Of a stretch of 64,000 nucleotides of DNA, positions 26,876-35,754 are shown in pieces. The stretch's first letter is position 1; each line of letters opens with the position of its first letter. The stretch comes from Bradyrhizobium quebecense (GTDB lineage: Bacteria; Pseudomonadota; Alphaproteobacteria; Rhizobiales; Xanthobacteraceae). The notes beneath the pieces were generated by a model. That model made no database searches. It was given only the letters and a program-made list of their open reading frames with translations, and was not told the origin of the DNA. The DNA is taken from the NCBI RefSeq assembly GCF_013373795.3, contig NZ_CP088022.1, forward strand, positions 6,014,001 through 6,078,000. The letters run 5' to 3'. A program made the position numbers and the translations under genes.

Positions 26876-27775
26876 TCAAATGCCGCGCGTGGCGGCAATG
26901 ATCGTGTCCCGCAGCCAGCCGTGCGCCGGCAGATCGTCGAAGCGGCGGTGCCAGCTCATGACGCTCTGCAACTTCGATGCATCGAACGGCAGCTCCCGCA
27001 TCTCGATCGGATAGGCGCGGCGGAATTCGAGCGCGAGCTTGCGCCCGAGGATCGCAACCATGTTCGATTGCACCAGGACCGCGCCGGCGGACAGATACGG
27101 CACATCGGAAGCAATGATGCGGCTCGCCTTGCGTGCCCGCAGCCAGGCGTCGATGAAATCCAGATCTTCGCCGCTGGAGGTGATCGCAAGGTGCGGCAGC
27201 TCGACCAGCGTCTCGCCGGTCAGCTTCTTGCGCAACGCCGGATGACCGGCCCTCAGCACCGCGACGAAGCGGTCCTCGATCAACCGGCAGGAGGCGAAGC
27301 GCTCGCCCTCCAGCGCGCGCGCGGAGATCGCGAGATCGAGTTCGCCGCGGTCGAGCCTGTCGGCGAGATTGAGCGTCCCGCTCGGCACCAGCGTCAACCG
27401 CACCTTAGGTGCCTGTGCGCGCACCGCGGCGATGATCGCGCCGGCCGCGACCACCGCGGCATAATTGTTGACGGCAATGGTGAAGCGCCGTTCCGCCTGC
27501 GCCGGATCGAAACGATCTCCCTCGACCGCGAGTTGCAGTTCGCTGAGCGCCTTGCGGACCGGCAGCGCGAGCGCTTCCGCCCGCGGCGTCGGCAGCATGC
27601 CGGACGGCGTGCGGACGAACAGCTGGTCCTTCAGCGCATGACGCAGCCGGTTCAGCGCGTGGCTCACGGCGGGCTGGCTGATGGCAAGCGCGCCGGCCGC
27701 GCGCACCACGCTGCGCTCGCGCATGACGGCGTCGAACACCAGCAGCAGATTGAGATCCAGATCGCGCATCCGCAT
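26876..27775 (-). CDS. LysR-family transcriptional regulator
   Basis: A 299-residue LysR regulator. The N-terminal winged helix reads LDLNLLLVFDAVMRERSVVR, AAGALAISQPAVSHALNRLR, typical of the NodD/SyrM-like branch (DLNLLxxFDAVxxxRSVTRAA). The effector domain starts near [20 protein letters not shown] and includes GELDLAISARALEGERFASC. The ATG at 27775 (MRMRDLDLNL) is chosen because the HTH begins right after; an in-frame ATG two codons later is an alternative. It is divergent, across about 80 bp, from a gene that leads an RND efflux operon, so it likely controls that operon. Confidence 0.87.
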   Translation of the reverse strand: MRMRDLDLNLLLVFDAVMRERSVVRAAGALAISQPAVSHALNRLRHALKDQLFVRTPSGMLPTPRAEALALPVRKALSELQLAVEGDRFDPAQAERRFTIAVNNYAAVVAAGAIIAAVRAQAPKVRLTLVPSGTLNLADRLDRGELDLAISARALEGERFASCRLIEDRFVAVLRAGHPALRKKLTGETLVELPHLAITSSGEDLDFIDAWLRARKASRIIASDVPYLSAGAVLVQSNMVAILGRKLALEFRRAYPIEMRELPFDASKLQSVMSWHRRFDDLPAHGWLRDTIIAATRGI

Positions 27776-27855
27776 GCCTTCATCATGCACGATGTGAATT
27801 GGAGGATAAAGACAATTCATTTGAATAATATCGGGCCGAAGCCCAGCTTCCGGGC

Positions 27856-28452
27856 ATGTCCGAAAGCCCGCACAGCGCAATCGCAACCCGGCCCCGTCGC
27901 GCCACCACGGGCGTGCTGGTCGGCGTCCTGGTGGCCCCCGATGCCGCGTCCATCGCCGTGCCCGAAACCTTCGCGCGCTGGCGCCGGCTTACGCCGCTGG
28001 CAACATGGCTGCCGATCGAGCTCCGCGAAGCGAGCTACGCCGGCATTCTGAGCGGCGTCGCCGCGGCGCTCGACCGCGTCGGCATGATCCCGCGGCAGCT
28101 GATCCTGCTCGGCGAGGGATCGGTCGCGCGGCGCATGCTCGAACTGGCGCTGCGCGGCGAGCTGCCCTGCGGCGGCATTGTCGCGATCGACGTCGCCTCC
28201 GACGCACTGCCGTTTCACATCGTGCCGACGGTGACCGCGATCCGGCTCGTCGTTCATCGCAACGACGATGCGCCGCAAGGCAGCCTGATCGGCGCGTTGC
28301 GCGCCGCCGATCTCGACGCACGCATCATCCACGTCGATTTGACCGCCGGCCGTGGAACGGAAGCGGCCGCAGCGAGCGCAACTGAAACCTTCGTCCTGGA
28401 GCTGGTCGCAACGATCGGCCGCCGGACAACCGATGGAGCTGGTGACCCATGA
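27856..28452 (+). CDS. Unknown protein leading the RND efflux operon (alpha/beta-hydrolase-like?)
   Basis: A 198-residue cytoplasmic protein without signal peptide. The arrangement PRQLILLGEGSVARRMLELA, then PCGGIVAIDVASDALPFHIV, then AIRLVVHRNDDAPQGSLIGA with ADLDARIIHVD, recalls the second half of a small serine esterase (YpfH/carboxylesterase type). However the nucleophile elbow GxSxG is replaced by GEGSV, so activity is doubtful. It lies between the divergent LysR regulator and the adaptor gene, and its TGA overlaps the adaptor ATG (ATGA), so it is cotranslated with the pump. Function unknown. Confidence 0.7.
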   Translation: MSESPHSAIATRPRRATTGVLVGVLVAPDAASIAVPETFARWRRLTPLATWLPIELREASYAGILSGVAAALDRVGMIPRQLILLGEGSVARRMLELALRGELPCGGIVAIDVASDALPFHIVPTVTAIRLVVHRNDDAPQGSLIGALRAADLDARIIHVDLTAGRGTEAAAASATETFVLELVATIGRRTTDGAGDP

Positions 28453-29648
28453 TATCGAAGACCTTCAAGATCGCGTGCGCGGGCCTGGTGGCCGCCGCCG
28501 CAATCGGCGCCGGCGCTTTTGTCGCGCATCGGCCGGACGGCGCAACGGACCATGCACCGCCGGCCACGCAGTCCGCCGCGGCCACACCCGTCGTTCCGGT
28601 GACGGCGGCGAAGGTCCTGCAGCATGATGTGCCGATCGTGCTCGAAGGACTGGGCACGGTGACGCCGATCAATACGGCCACCATACGCACCCAGGTGCAG
28701 GGTACGCTCGACAGCGTCGATTTCGTCGAGGGCAAGCAGGTGAAGCGCGGCGACGTGCTCGCCAGGATCGACCCGCGGGTCTACGAGGCCCAGGTCGACC
28801 AGGCCGAGGCCGCGCTGGCGCGCGACGAGGCGAGCCTGAAGAACGCCAGGACCAATCTGGCGCGAACGCAGCCGCTCGCCAATCGCGGCTTTGCGACCCA
28901 GCAACTGCTCGACACCCAGGATTCGCAGGTCACGCAGGGCGAAGGCACGGTCGCGCTCGACAAGGCGGCGCTGGAAGCCGCGCAGACCCAGCTGAGCTTC
29001 GCCACGATCACCGCGCCGTTTGACGGCGTCACCGGCATCCGCCGCATCGATCCCGGCAACATCGTGCACCCAACCGACACCAACGGGCTTGTGATCCTCA
29101 CCCAGCTGCAGCCGATCGCTGTGATCTTCACGCTGCCGTCCGGCGAGATCCCCGGCGTGCGGCAGGCGCTGGCGTCCGGAGACGCCTCGGTCGACGTCTA
29201 TGATGCACAGAACAAGCGCAAGCTCGACCACGGCAGCCTGATGCTGATCAACAACCAGGTCGACAGCACGACCGGCACGGTGCAGCTGAAGGCGTCCTTT
29301 CCCAATGCCGGCAACACGCTGTGGCCCGGCACCTTCGTCAACGTCCATCTGACGATCGCGATTCGTCACGACGCGCTCACCGTGCCGCTGACGGCGGTGC
29401 GCCAGGGACCGGACGGCAGCTTCGCCTATGTGGTCGGAGCGAACAACGTCGTCAGCATCCGCAATGTCACCACCGGCCAATCGCGCGATGGACAGGTCCT
29501 GATCGAGCAGGGCCTCGCCGCGAACGAGACCGTGGTCACCGCGGGTCAGTATCGGCTCAATCCGGGGACGACGGTCGAGATCGCGCCCGATGACAAGAAA
29601 GACCAGGTCCAGAACGCAACCACCGCAAGCGCAGGCATGCTGCCATGA
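28449..29648 (+). CDS. RND efflux periplasmic adaptor (MdtA-like)
   Basis: A 399-residue membrane fusion protein with an N-terminal anchor/signal (FKIACAGLVAAAAIGAGAFV). Family motifs: VPIVLEGLGTVTPINTATIR, then VDFVEGKQVKRGDVLARIDPR (lipoyl half), a helical hairpin with QAEAALARDEASLKNARTNL, ITAPFDGVTGIRRIDPGNIV, and the beta-barrel segment VTTGQSRDGQVLIEQGL. This matches MdtA of the MdtABC system rather than AcrA. It links the RND pump to an outer-membrane channel. Both ends overlap neighbours by ATGA, so three genes are coupled. Confidence 0.9.
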   Translation: MISKTFKIACAGLVAAAAIGAGAFVAHRPDGATDHAPPATQSAAATPVVPVTAAKVLQHDVPIVLEGLGTVTPINTATIRTQVQGTLDSVDFVEGKQVKRGDVLARIDPRVYEAQVDQAEAALARDEASLKNARTNLARTQPLANRGFATQQLLDTQDSQVTQGEGTVALDKAALEAAQTQLSFATITAPFDGVTGIRRIDPGNIVHPTDTNGLVILTQLQPIAVIFTLPSGEIPGVRQALASGDASVDVYDAQNKRKLDHGSLMLINNQVDSTTGTVQLKASFPNAGNTLWPGTFVNVHLTIAIRHDALTVPLTAVRQGPDGSFAYVVGANNVVSIRNVTTGQSRDGQVLIEQGLAANETVVTAGQYRLNPGTTVEIAPDDKKDQVQNATTASAGMLP

Positions 29649-32600
29649 ACATCTCCGCAGGTTTTATCCGCAAGCCCGTCGCCACCGCCTTTCTGGCCAT
29701 CGCCATCGTGCTGGTCGGCATGATCGCCTTCGTGCGGCTGCCGGTCTCGGCGCTGCCGACCGTGGATACCCCGACCATCCAGGTCACCGCGCAATTGCCC
29801 GGCGCCGATCCGCAGACCATGGCCTCCTCGGTCGCGACGCCGCTGGAGCGGCAATTCGGGCAGATCGCCGGCCTCACCGGCATGAGCTCGAGCAGCGGGC
29901 TCGGCAACACCCAGATCACGCTGCAATTCGCGCTGAACCGCAGCGTCGATGCGGCCGCGCAGGACGTGCAGACCGCGATCGATGCGGCATCGGGGCAATT
30001 GCCCAAGACCATGCCGTCGCCGCCGACCTTCCATAAGGTCAACCCGGCCGACGTGCCGGTGTTGCTGATCGCGCTGATGTCGGACACCGAGCCGCTGACC
30101 AAGGTCGACGACTATGCCGACAGCATTTTGGCGCAGAAATTGTCGCAGGTGCCGGGCGTTTCGCTCGTCACCATCGGCGGCATGCAAAAGCCCTCGATCC
30201 GGGTGCAGGTCAATCCGGCCAAGCTCGCCGCCGCGGGGCTCGATCTCGAGCAATTGCGCACCACGCTCGGCAACATCACCGTGAACCAGCCCAAGGGCGT
30301 ACTCTACGGCAGCCAGCAGGCCTATACGCTCGCCACCAACGACCAGGTGCTGGCCGCGAGCAAGTATGACGACCTGATCATCGCCTATCGCAACGGCGCA
30401 CCGGTCCGCTTACGCGATATCGGGCATGCCGTGGTGGCGGCCGAGGACATCACGCTGCATGGCTGGTACAACGACAAGCCCGCCGTCATCCTCGCGATCC
30501 AGCGTCAGCCCGGCGCCAACGTGATCAGCACGGTGGACGGCATCAAGAAGCTGCTGCCGCAGCTGGTGTCGAGCCTGCCGTCCGACATCAAGGTCCAGAT
30601 CGCCTCCGACCGCACCCAGACCATCCGCGCCAGCGTCGCCGACGTTCAGCTCACTTTGGTGCTGACCATTGCGCTGGTGGTCGGCGTGATCTTCCTGTTC
30701 CTGCGCAATCTGTGGGCGACCATCATTCCCGCTGTCTCGGTTCCCATCTCGCTGATCGGCACCTTCGGCGTGATGTATCTGCTCAACTACAGCCTCGACA
30801 ATTTGTCGCTGATGGGCCTGTCGATCGCGGTCGGCTTCGTCGTCGACGATGCCATCGTGATGATCGAGAACATCTCGCGGCATATCGAGGAAGGCCTCTC
30901 TCCAATGCAGGCCGCGCTGAAGGGCGCCGGCGAGATCGGCTTCACCATCATCTCGATCTCGGTCTCGCTGATCGCGGTGTTCATTCCGCTGCTGCTGATG
31001 GGTGGCGTGATCGGCCGCATGTTCCAGGAGTTCGCCGTCACGGTGTGCGTTGCCATCGTGGTATCGGTGATCGTCTCGGTGACCCTGACGCCGATGATGT
31101 GCGCCTATCTGCTGTCGCCGCACCAGGGCGCCAATGCTGGAGCGGTGTCGCGCGCGCTGGAACGCGGCTTTGTTGCGATCCAGGCGGCCTACGAGGCCGT
31201 GCTTGCCAGAGCGTTGCGCTACAAGGCGACGACCCTGTCGGTCATGCTGGCGAGCGTCGTCCTGACCGGCCTGCTGTTCGTGGGCATCCCGAAGGGCTTC
31301 TTTCCTCAACAAGACACCGGCATGATCACCGGCATCACCGAGGCGTCGGCGGACATCTCGCCGGCGCAGATGGCGACGCTGCAACGAAGCGTCATCGACG
31401 TCATCGCCAAGAACCCCTCGGTCGCCAATGCGACCGGCTATATCGGACCGGGCGGCCCGACCGTGACCGAGAACAACGGCCGCCTGTTCGTGCTGTTGAA
31501 GCCGCGAAACGAGCGCAATGCTTCCGCCGATCAGGTGATCCGGCAGCTCGACACCGCGCTGCAGAAGATCAAGGGGATGTCGGTGTTCATGCAGGCGACG
31601 CAGGACATCAATCTCGCCAGCCGGCTGTCCAAGACGCAGTACCAGTACACCCTCACCGACGTTAACCAGGACGAGCTCAATCTGTGGGCCGGCAAGCTGT
31701 ATCAGAAGCTGAAGACGTTGCCGGAACTGGCCGACGTCGCCACCGACCAGGCCAACGCCGCGCGTCAGCTCAAGCTGCAGATCGACCGCGACGCGGCCTC
31801 CCGCCTCGGCATCGATCCGGCCGCGGTGGACAACACGCTCTATGACTCATTCGGCCAGCGTCACGTCGCCCAGCTGTTCACGACACTCAACACCTACTAC
31901 GTGATCCTCGAGGTCGATCCGTCGTTCCAGCTCGGCCCCTATGCGCTCAACCGCATCTACGTCCGCTCGTCCGCGGGCACGATGGTGCCCTTGAGCCAGA
32001 TCGCGAGCATCGACTACGGCACCGCGCCGCTCGCCGTGAACCACCAGAGCCAGTTTCCGTCGGTCACGCTGAGCTTCAACCTGGCGCCGGGCACGGCAGT
32101 GGGGACCGCGGTCGCGGCGGTCCAGAAGGCGACCGCCGACCTGCACGTGCCCTCGACCGTGATCACCAGCTTCCAGGGCAATGCGCAGGCGTTCCAGGCC
32201 GCGCTCGCGTCGACGCCGATCCTGATCCTCGCCGCGGTGGTCGCGGTCTATCTGATCCTCGGCATGCTCTATGAGAGCACGATCCATCCGATCACGATCC
32301 TCTCGACCCTGCCGTCCGCCGGGCTCGGCGCCCTGCTCGCGCTGTGGGCCTTCGGCTTCGGGCTCGACGTGATCGGGCTGGTCGGCATCATCCTGCTGAT
32401 CGGCATCGTGCAGAAGAACGGCATCATGCTGATCGATTTCGCGCTGGAGGCCGAACGCCACCAGCATCTCCCTGCCGAGCAGTCGGTCTACTTGGCCTGC
32501 AAGGCGCGCTTCCGCCCGATCCTGATGACGACGATGTGCGCGATGCTCGGCGGCGTCCCGCTGATGATCGGCACCGGCACCGGATCGGAGCTGCGCCAGC

Positions 32601-32764
32601 CGCTCGGCTTTGCCATCGTCGGCGGGCTGATCGTCTCGCAGCTGATGACGCTGGTCACGACGCCAGTCGTGTACATCTATCTCGACGGCTTGACCCAATG
32701 GATCAACCGAATGCGCAGCAGCCGTTCAGCTGAGCCTGCGGCACATCCGACATTGTCGAGCTGA
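29645..32764 (+). CDS. RND-family multidrug efflux permease (MdtB/MdtC-like)
   Basis: A 1039-residue inner-membrane proton-drug antiporter of the HAE1 family, with twelve helices and two large periplasmic loops. It starts NISAGFIRKPVATAFLAIAI, includes FVVDDAIVMIENISRHIEEG in TM4, where the conserved Asp pair couples protons, and GFFPQQDTGMITGITEASAD at the start of the second loop, a phrase shared with MdtB/MdtC. The C-terminal half has LIGIVQKNGIMLIDFALEAE. A single RND gene rather than an mdtB/mdtC pair follows the adaptor. Substrate unknown; no outer-membrane channel is encoded here. Confidence 0.93.
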   Translation: MNISAGFIRKPVATAFLAIAIVLVGMIAFVRLPVSALPTVDTPTIQVTAQLPGADPQTMASSVATPLERQFGQIAGLTGMSSSSGLGNTQITLQFALNRSVDAAAQDVQTAIDAASGQLPKTMPSPPTFHKVNPADVPVLLIALMSDTEPLTKVDDYADSILAQKLSQVPGVSLVTIGGMQKPSIRVQVNPAKLAAAGLDLEQLRTTLGNITVNQPKGVLYGSQQAYTLATNDQVLAASKYDDLIIAYRNGAPVRLRDIGHAVVAAEDITLHGWYNDKPAVILAIQRQPGANVISTVDGIKKLLPQLVSSLPSDIKVQIASDRTQTIRASVADVQLTLVLTIALVVGVIFLFLRNLWATIIPAVSVPISLIGTFGVMYLLNYSLDNLSLMGLSIAVGFVVDDAIVMIENISRHIEEGLSPMQAALKGAGEIGFTIISISVSLIAVFIPLLLMGGVIGRMFQEFAVTVCVAIVVSVIVSVTLTPMMCAYLLSPHQGANAGAVSRALERGFVAIQAAYEAVLARALRYKATTLSVMLASVVLTGLLFVGIPKGFFPQQDTGMITGITEASADISPAQMATLQRSVIDVIAKNPSVANATGYIGPGGPTVTENNGRLFVLLKPRNERNASADQVIRQLDTALQKIKGMSVFMQATQDINLASRLSKTQYQYTLTDVNQDELNLWAGKLYQKLKTLPELADVATDQANAARQLKLQIDRDAASRLGIDPAAVDNTLYDSFGQRHVAQLFTTLNTYYVILEVDPSFQLGPYALNRIYVRSSAGTMVPLSQIASIDYGTAPLAVNHQSQFPSVTLSFNLAPGTAVGTAVAAVQKATADLHVPSTVITSFQGNAQAFQAALASTPILILAAVVAVYLILGMLYESTIHPITILSTLPSAGLGALLALWAFGFGLDVIGLVGIILLIGIVQKNGIMLIDFALEAERHQHLPAEQSVYLACKARFRPILMTTMCAMLGGVPLMIGTGTGSELRQPLGFAIVGGLIVSQLMTLVTTPVVYIYLDGLTQWINRMRSSRSAEPAAHPTLSS

Positions 32765-32784
32765 ACGTTGCCGCGGAGACGCGC

Positions 32785-33441
32785 ATGGACATGCGTCACA
32801 TAGAGATGCGAGGGACGAGCGGAGTGCGCGAGGCCGCGTTCCGCTTCTGGGCGATCAGGACCTTTGCCGCAATGCTGGGCGAAATCGGAGGCCATGCGGT
32901 CGCGGGCAAGGGCAGCCACGTCCTGGCCGCGGCCGGCGTGGTGTCGATCGGGGTCCTGTATGCGCGCGACCGTGCCGGTCGGATCGCCTTCTGGCCGGTG
33001 CTGGTCGGCGTCCTGGTCCTCAGCGCGGCGTTGGCCCATATGGCGGACCGGTCGCTCGGGATCGGCGATCTTGTCGCCTCCGTTCAGCTGGCGGCGCTGT
33101 TCGCGCTCGCCCTGATCGTCTGGGCCCGGGTGGCGGGAACAACGGGATTTCTCTGCGTCGGCACGGTCCGCGACCAGACTCCGTTCTGGATCGTCGCGAT
33201 GCTGGCGCAGGCATTCGCCAGCTCGTTGGCCGACTGGGTGGTGGACCCCGGCCAGACCGGCTCGTCCATCGTGCTGCTGGCCGTCGCGATCGGCCTGCCG
33301 GCGGTCGCCGCGGCCCGATGGGCGCGGATCGCGCGTCCCGCGCTGTTCTGGACGGCGTTCGTGCTGACCGGGATTCTCGGCGCACTATGGGGCGACATGT
33401 GGATCCGCCTGGTAGGAGCCGGCCAGGCGCTCTCCACCTAA
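32785..33441 (+). CDS. COG4705-type integral membrane protein
   Basis: A 218-residue protein with about six to eight membrane helices. It shows the internally repeated pattern of the COG4705 family: FWAIRTFAAMLGEIGGHAVA near the N-terminus, ALAHMADRSLGIGDLVASV, then PFWIVAMLAQAFASSLADWV, and ALFWTAFVLTGILGALWGDM. Each FW...GE/AD/GD unit is one family repeat. The biochemical role is unknown; relatives often lie near transport or stress genes. It is 20 bp after the RND permease and may be part of that operon. An ATG four codons later is an alternative start. Confidence 0.75.
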   Translation: MDMRHIEMRGTSGVREAAFRFWAIRTFAAMLGEIGGHAVAGKGSHVLAAAGVVSIGVLYARDRAGRIAFWPVLVGVLVLSAALAHMADRSLGIGDLVASVQLAALFALALIVWARVAGTTGFLCVGTVRDQTPFWIVAMLAQAFASSLADWVVDPGQTGSSIVLLAVAIGLPAVAAARWARIARPALFWTAFVLTGILGALWGDMWIRLVGAGQALST

Positions 33442-33535
33442 CGCGCGATGAGATCGGGTCGAATCGTCATCGCGCTTCTGCTTGCAATAGCCGGGCAGGC
33501 CCGCGCAGCACGCCGCAGCAATCACCGCGTCTCTC

Positions 33536-34357
33536 TCAGACCACCCGGCGGCGTTGGCCGCGCCACCAAAGGCCGAAGGCGATCGTGACCGCGGCGGCCA
33601 GCGAGAACCAGGTGATGGCGTACTGCATGTGGTCGTCCTTGAGCCGCACCTTGAGCGGTCCGGGCTTTGGCGTGGCGCTGTCGGGCACCGGCGCCTCGAG
33701 GTCGATGTAGAACGGCGCGACCTCGCCCCAACCGAGCACCTGCGCCATCGCGCGATGATCGCGCACGAACCACAGCCGCTTCGGCAGATCTTCTTTCGGC
33801 GTCAGCCGGCCCGGCGGCTCGGGAAAGCGGATGTAACCAGTCAGCTCAACCGGCGCGCCGGTGACGAGACGGCCGGCGACGCGATCCTCGAAGGCACGGT
33901 CCTGCATCGTGTTCTGGACAAAGCCGGTGTTGATCACGATGGTCTCGCCGCTGGCGAGCTTGGCCGGCAGGAACGCCCAGGTGCCGGGTCCCGCGACATC
34001 GTCGCGCACCGCCGAGCCGGAGCTGAAGACCATCGCGTCCGGCTGTTTGACGTAGGTTGCGGTCAGCGTAACGCGGCGGAATTCATCCTTGGCCGAGGTC
34101 ACTGCAGGCCACGCCGATGGCGGCGGCAGCGCCTCGGTCGGGGCGGCCAGCCGCTCGTCGAGCGCGGCGATCAGCGCATGCTTCTCCACCCGGCGCTGCA
34201 ACTGCCAGACGCCGAGGGCGATGAACACCGCGATCAGGATCAGCGTGAAGACACCGAAGCCGGCCGCGCTCGGCCGCTGAGAGCCCTTTGACGCGTTTCC
34301 TCCGCGCGAACCGGTGCCCACTTCGCTGGAAAACGCCTTGTTCGTCGCATCATTCAT
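33536..34357 (-). CDS. SURF1-family cytochrome oxidase assembly protein
   Basis: A 273-residue inner-membrane protein that helps insert haem a into subunit I of the aa3 oxidase. Two helices frame a periplasmic domain: FGVFTLILIAVFIALGVWQL (about residues 34-53) and ITWFSLAAAVTIAFGLWWRG at the C-terminus. ALGVWQLQRR and the late HMQYAITWFSLA are SURF1 hallmarks. Residues about 8-24 (AFSSEVGTGSRGGNASK) are not SURF1-like: they are the translation of a dispersed intergenic repeat that is also found at 55079-55130 and 62069-62120. Last gene of the cta operon in this window, overlapping the DUF983 stop by a few bases. Confidence 0.92.
   Translation of the reverse strand: MNDATNKAFSSEVGTGSRGGNASKGSQRPSAAGFGVFTLILIAVFIALGVWQLQRRVEKHALIAALDERLAAPTEALPPPSAWPAVTSAKDEFRRVTLTATYVKQPDAMVFSSGSAVRDDVAGPGTWAFLPAKLASGETIVINTGFVQNTMQDRAFEDRVAGRLVTGAPVELTGYIRFPEPPGRLTPKEDLPKRLWFVRDHRAMAQVLGWGEVAPFYIDLEAPVPDSATPKPGPLKVRLKDDHMQYAITWFSLAAAVTIAFGLWWRGQRRRVV
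34287..34337. repeat. Dispersed repeat (ACGCGAACCGGT family) inside SURF1
   Basis: TTTGACGCGTTTCCTCCGCG followed by AACCGGTGCCCACTTCGCTG and GAAAACGCC. The same 51-bp unit, with only a few differences, occurs in intergenic DNA at 55079-55130 and 62069-62120. Here it is in frame in the SURF1 coding region. Confidence 0.8.
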
Positions 34358-34740
34358 TGCGGGTCGCGCTCGATCAATTGGCCTTCGGCGGCCTTGTGGT
34401 GGAATTGCAGCGCGATCAGCAGCGCCTTCATCGAACGCAGCGGCAGGATCGTGGTGACCACGATCAACGGTAGCCACAGCGCGGCGTGAACCCAGAATGG
34501 CGGCTGGTACTTCACCTCGACGATCAGCGCCGCCGCGACCACGATGGCGCCGGCCAGCATGATGACGAAGATCGCCGGACCGTCGCCGGCATCGATGAAG
34601 GCGAAGTCGAGGCCGCAGGCCTGGCAGCGCGGCGCCAGCGTCAGGAAGCCGGAATAGAGCTTGCCCTTGCCGCAGCGCGGGCAGCGGCAGGCGATGCCGC
34701 GCAGCGCGCTTTCGGTCACAGTGGGCGGGGTGTCGGTCAT
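34354..34740 (-). CDS. DUF983 zinc-ribbon membrane protein of the cta operon
   Basis: A 128-residue protein with an N-terminal zinc ribbon (CRCPRCGKGKLYSGFLTLAP, then CQACGLDF; four Cys in CPRC and CQAC) and two membrane helices (about 50-70 and 78-98). DUF983 proteins lie in oxidase operons of alphaproteobacteria between ctaE and SURF1, as here, but have no proven function; a metal or haem assembly role is plausible. A terminator-like hairpin separates it from ctaE, and its end overlaps the SURF1 start. Confidence 0.85.
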   Translation of the reverse strand: MTDTPPTVTESALRGIACRCPRCGKGKLYSGFLTLAPRCQACGLDFAFIDAGDGPAIFVIMLAGAIVVAAALIVEVKYQPPFWVHAALWLPLIVVTTILPLRSMKALLIALQFHHKAAEGQLIERDPQ

Positions 34741-34760
34741 CGGTTCTCTTCAAAAGCAAA

Positions 34761-34784
34761 GGGGGCGGCCATCGGGCCGCCCCC
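34761..34784 (-). terminator. Hairpin between ctaE and the DUF983 gene
   Basis: A perfect 10-bp stem GGGGGCGGCC / GGCCGCCCCC with loop ATCG. It follows ctaE but precedes two more genes of the same operon, so it may reduce rather than stop expression of the assembly factors. Confidence 0.6.
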
Positions 34785-34803
34785 TATTAGCACGTCAGTG
34801 TGG

Positions 34804-35700
34804 TTAGTGTGCGCCGTGCGCCATGGACTCGGCGCCGTGGCCCCAGACGTAGATGCAGATGAACAGGAACAGCCAGACCACGTCGACGAAGTGCCAGTAC
34901 CAGGCGGCGAACTCGAAGCCGAGGTGCTGCTTCGGCGTGAAGTGGCCGGCATAGGCGCGGATCAGGCAGACCAAGAGGAAGATGGTGCCGACCAGCACGT
35001 GGAAGCCGTGGAACCCGGTCGCCATGAAGAAGGTCGAGCCGTAGACGTTGCCGCCGAACGAGAACGTCGCATGGGCGTACTCATAGGCCTGCACGCAGGT
35101 GAAGCAGGCGCCGAGGATCACGGTGAGGATCAGGCCCTGCTTGAGGCCCTGGCGGTCGTTCTCCAGCAGCGCATGGTGCGCCCAGGTGACGGTCGTGCCC
35201 GAGGTCAGGAGCAGCAGCGTGTTGAGCAGCGGCAGATGCCAGGGATCGAAGGTCTCGATGCCATGCGGCGGCCAAGTGCCGGGGACCGAGCAGGCGCCCA
35301 TCGCCGTGCCGGCGCCGCAGCCGAACACCGCATCGCGGGTGGCGTGCACCGCATCGGCCGGGAACAGCGCCGAATTGAAGAACGCCCAGAACCAGGCGAC
35401 GAAGAACATCACTTCGGAGGCGATGAACAGGATCATGCCGTAGCGGTGGCTGATCTGCACCACACGGGTATGGTCGCCCTTGTACTGGGCTTCCTTGATC
35501 ACGTCGCCCCACCAGCTTGCCATGGTGTAGAGCACGCCGATGGTGCCGACGCCGAACACGATCGGCGCGGCGGAGAACATGTGGTGCATCCAGCCGATCG
35601 CACCGAGCGCCATGATGAAGGCCGAGACCGAGCCGACCACCGGCCACGGGCTCGGGTCGACGAGATGATAGTCGTGATGCTTGACTTGCGCCTCAGCCAT
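34804..35700 (-). CDS. ctaE: Cytochrome c oxidase subunit III
   Basis: A 298-residue subunit III of the aa3 oxidase with seven predicted helices. It begins [20 protein letters not shown], and has [20 protein letters not shown] (including the conserved Glu of helix III) and [20 protein letters not shown]. The C-terminus [20 protein letters not shown] is diagnostic. The ATG at 35700 gives the standard start; a slightly longer frame exists. It follows ctaG by about 50 bp and is followed by a hairpin. Confidence 0.96.
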   Translation of the reverse strand: MAEAQVKHHDYHLVDPSPWPVVGSVSAFIMALGAIGWMHHMFSAAPIVFGVGTIGVLYTMASWWGDVIKEAQYKGDHTRVVQISHRYGMILFIASEVMFFVAWFWAFFNSALFPADAVHATRDAVFGCGAGTAMGACSVPGTWPPHGIETFDPWHLPLLNTLLLLTSGTTVTWAHHALLENDRQGLKQGLILTVILGACFTCVQAYEYAHATFSFGGNVYGSTFFMATGFHGFHVLVGTIFLLVCLIRAYAGHFTPKQHLGFEFAAWYWHFVDVVWLFLFICIYVWGHGAESMAHGAH

Positions 35701-35754
35701 TGCCGTCTCTCCATTCGCGTGCCGCAAGGCACGTCTTAATCTTGAATTCCAGAA

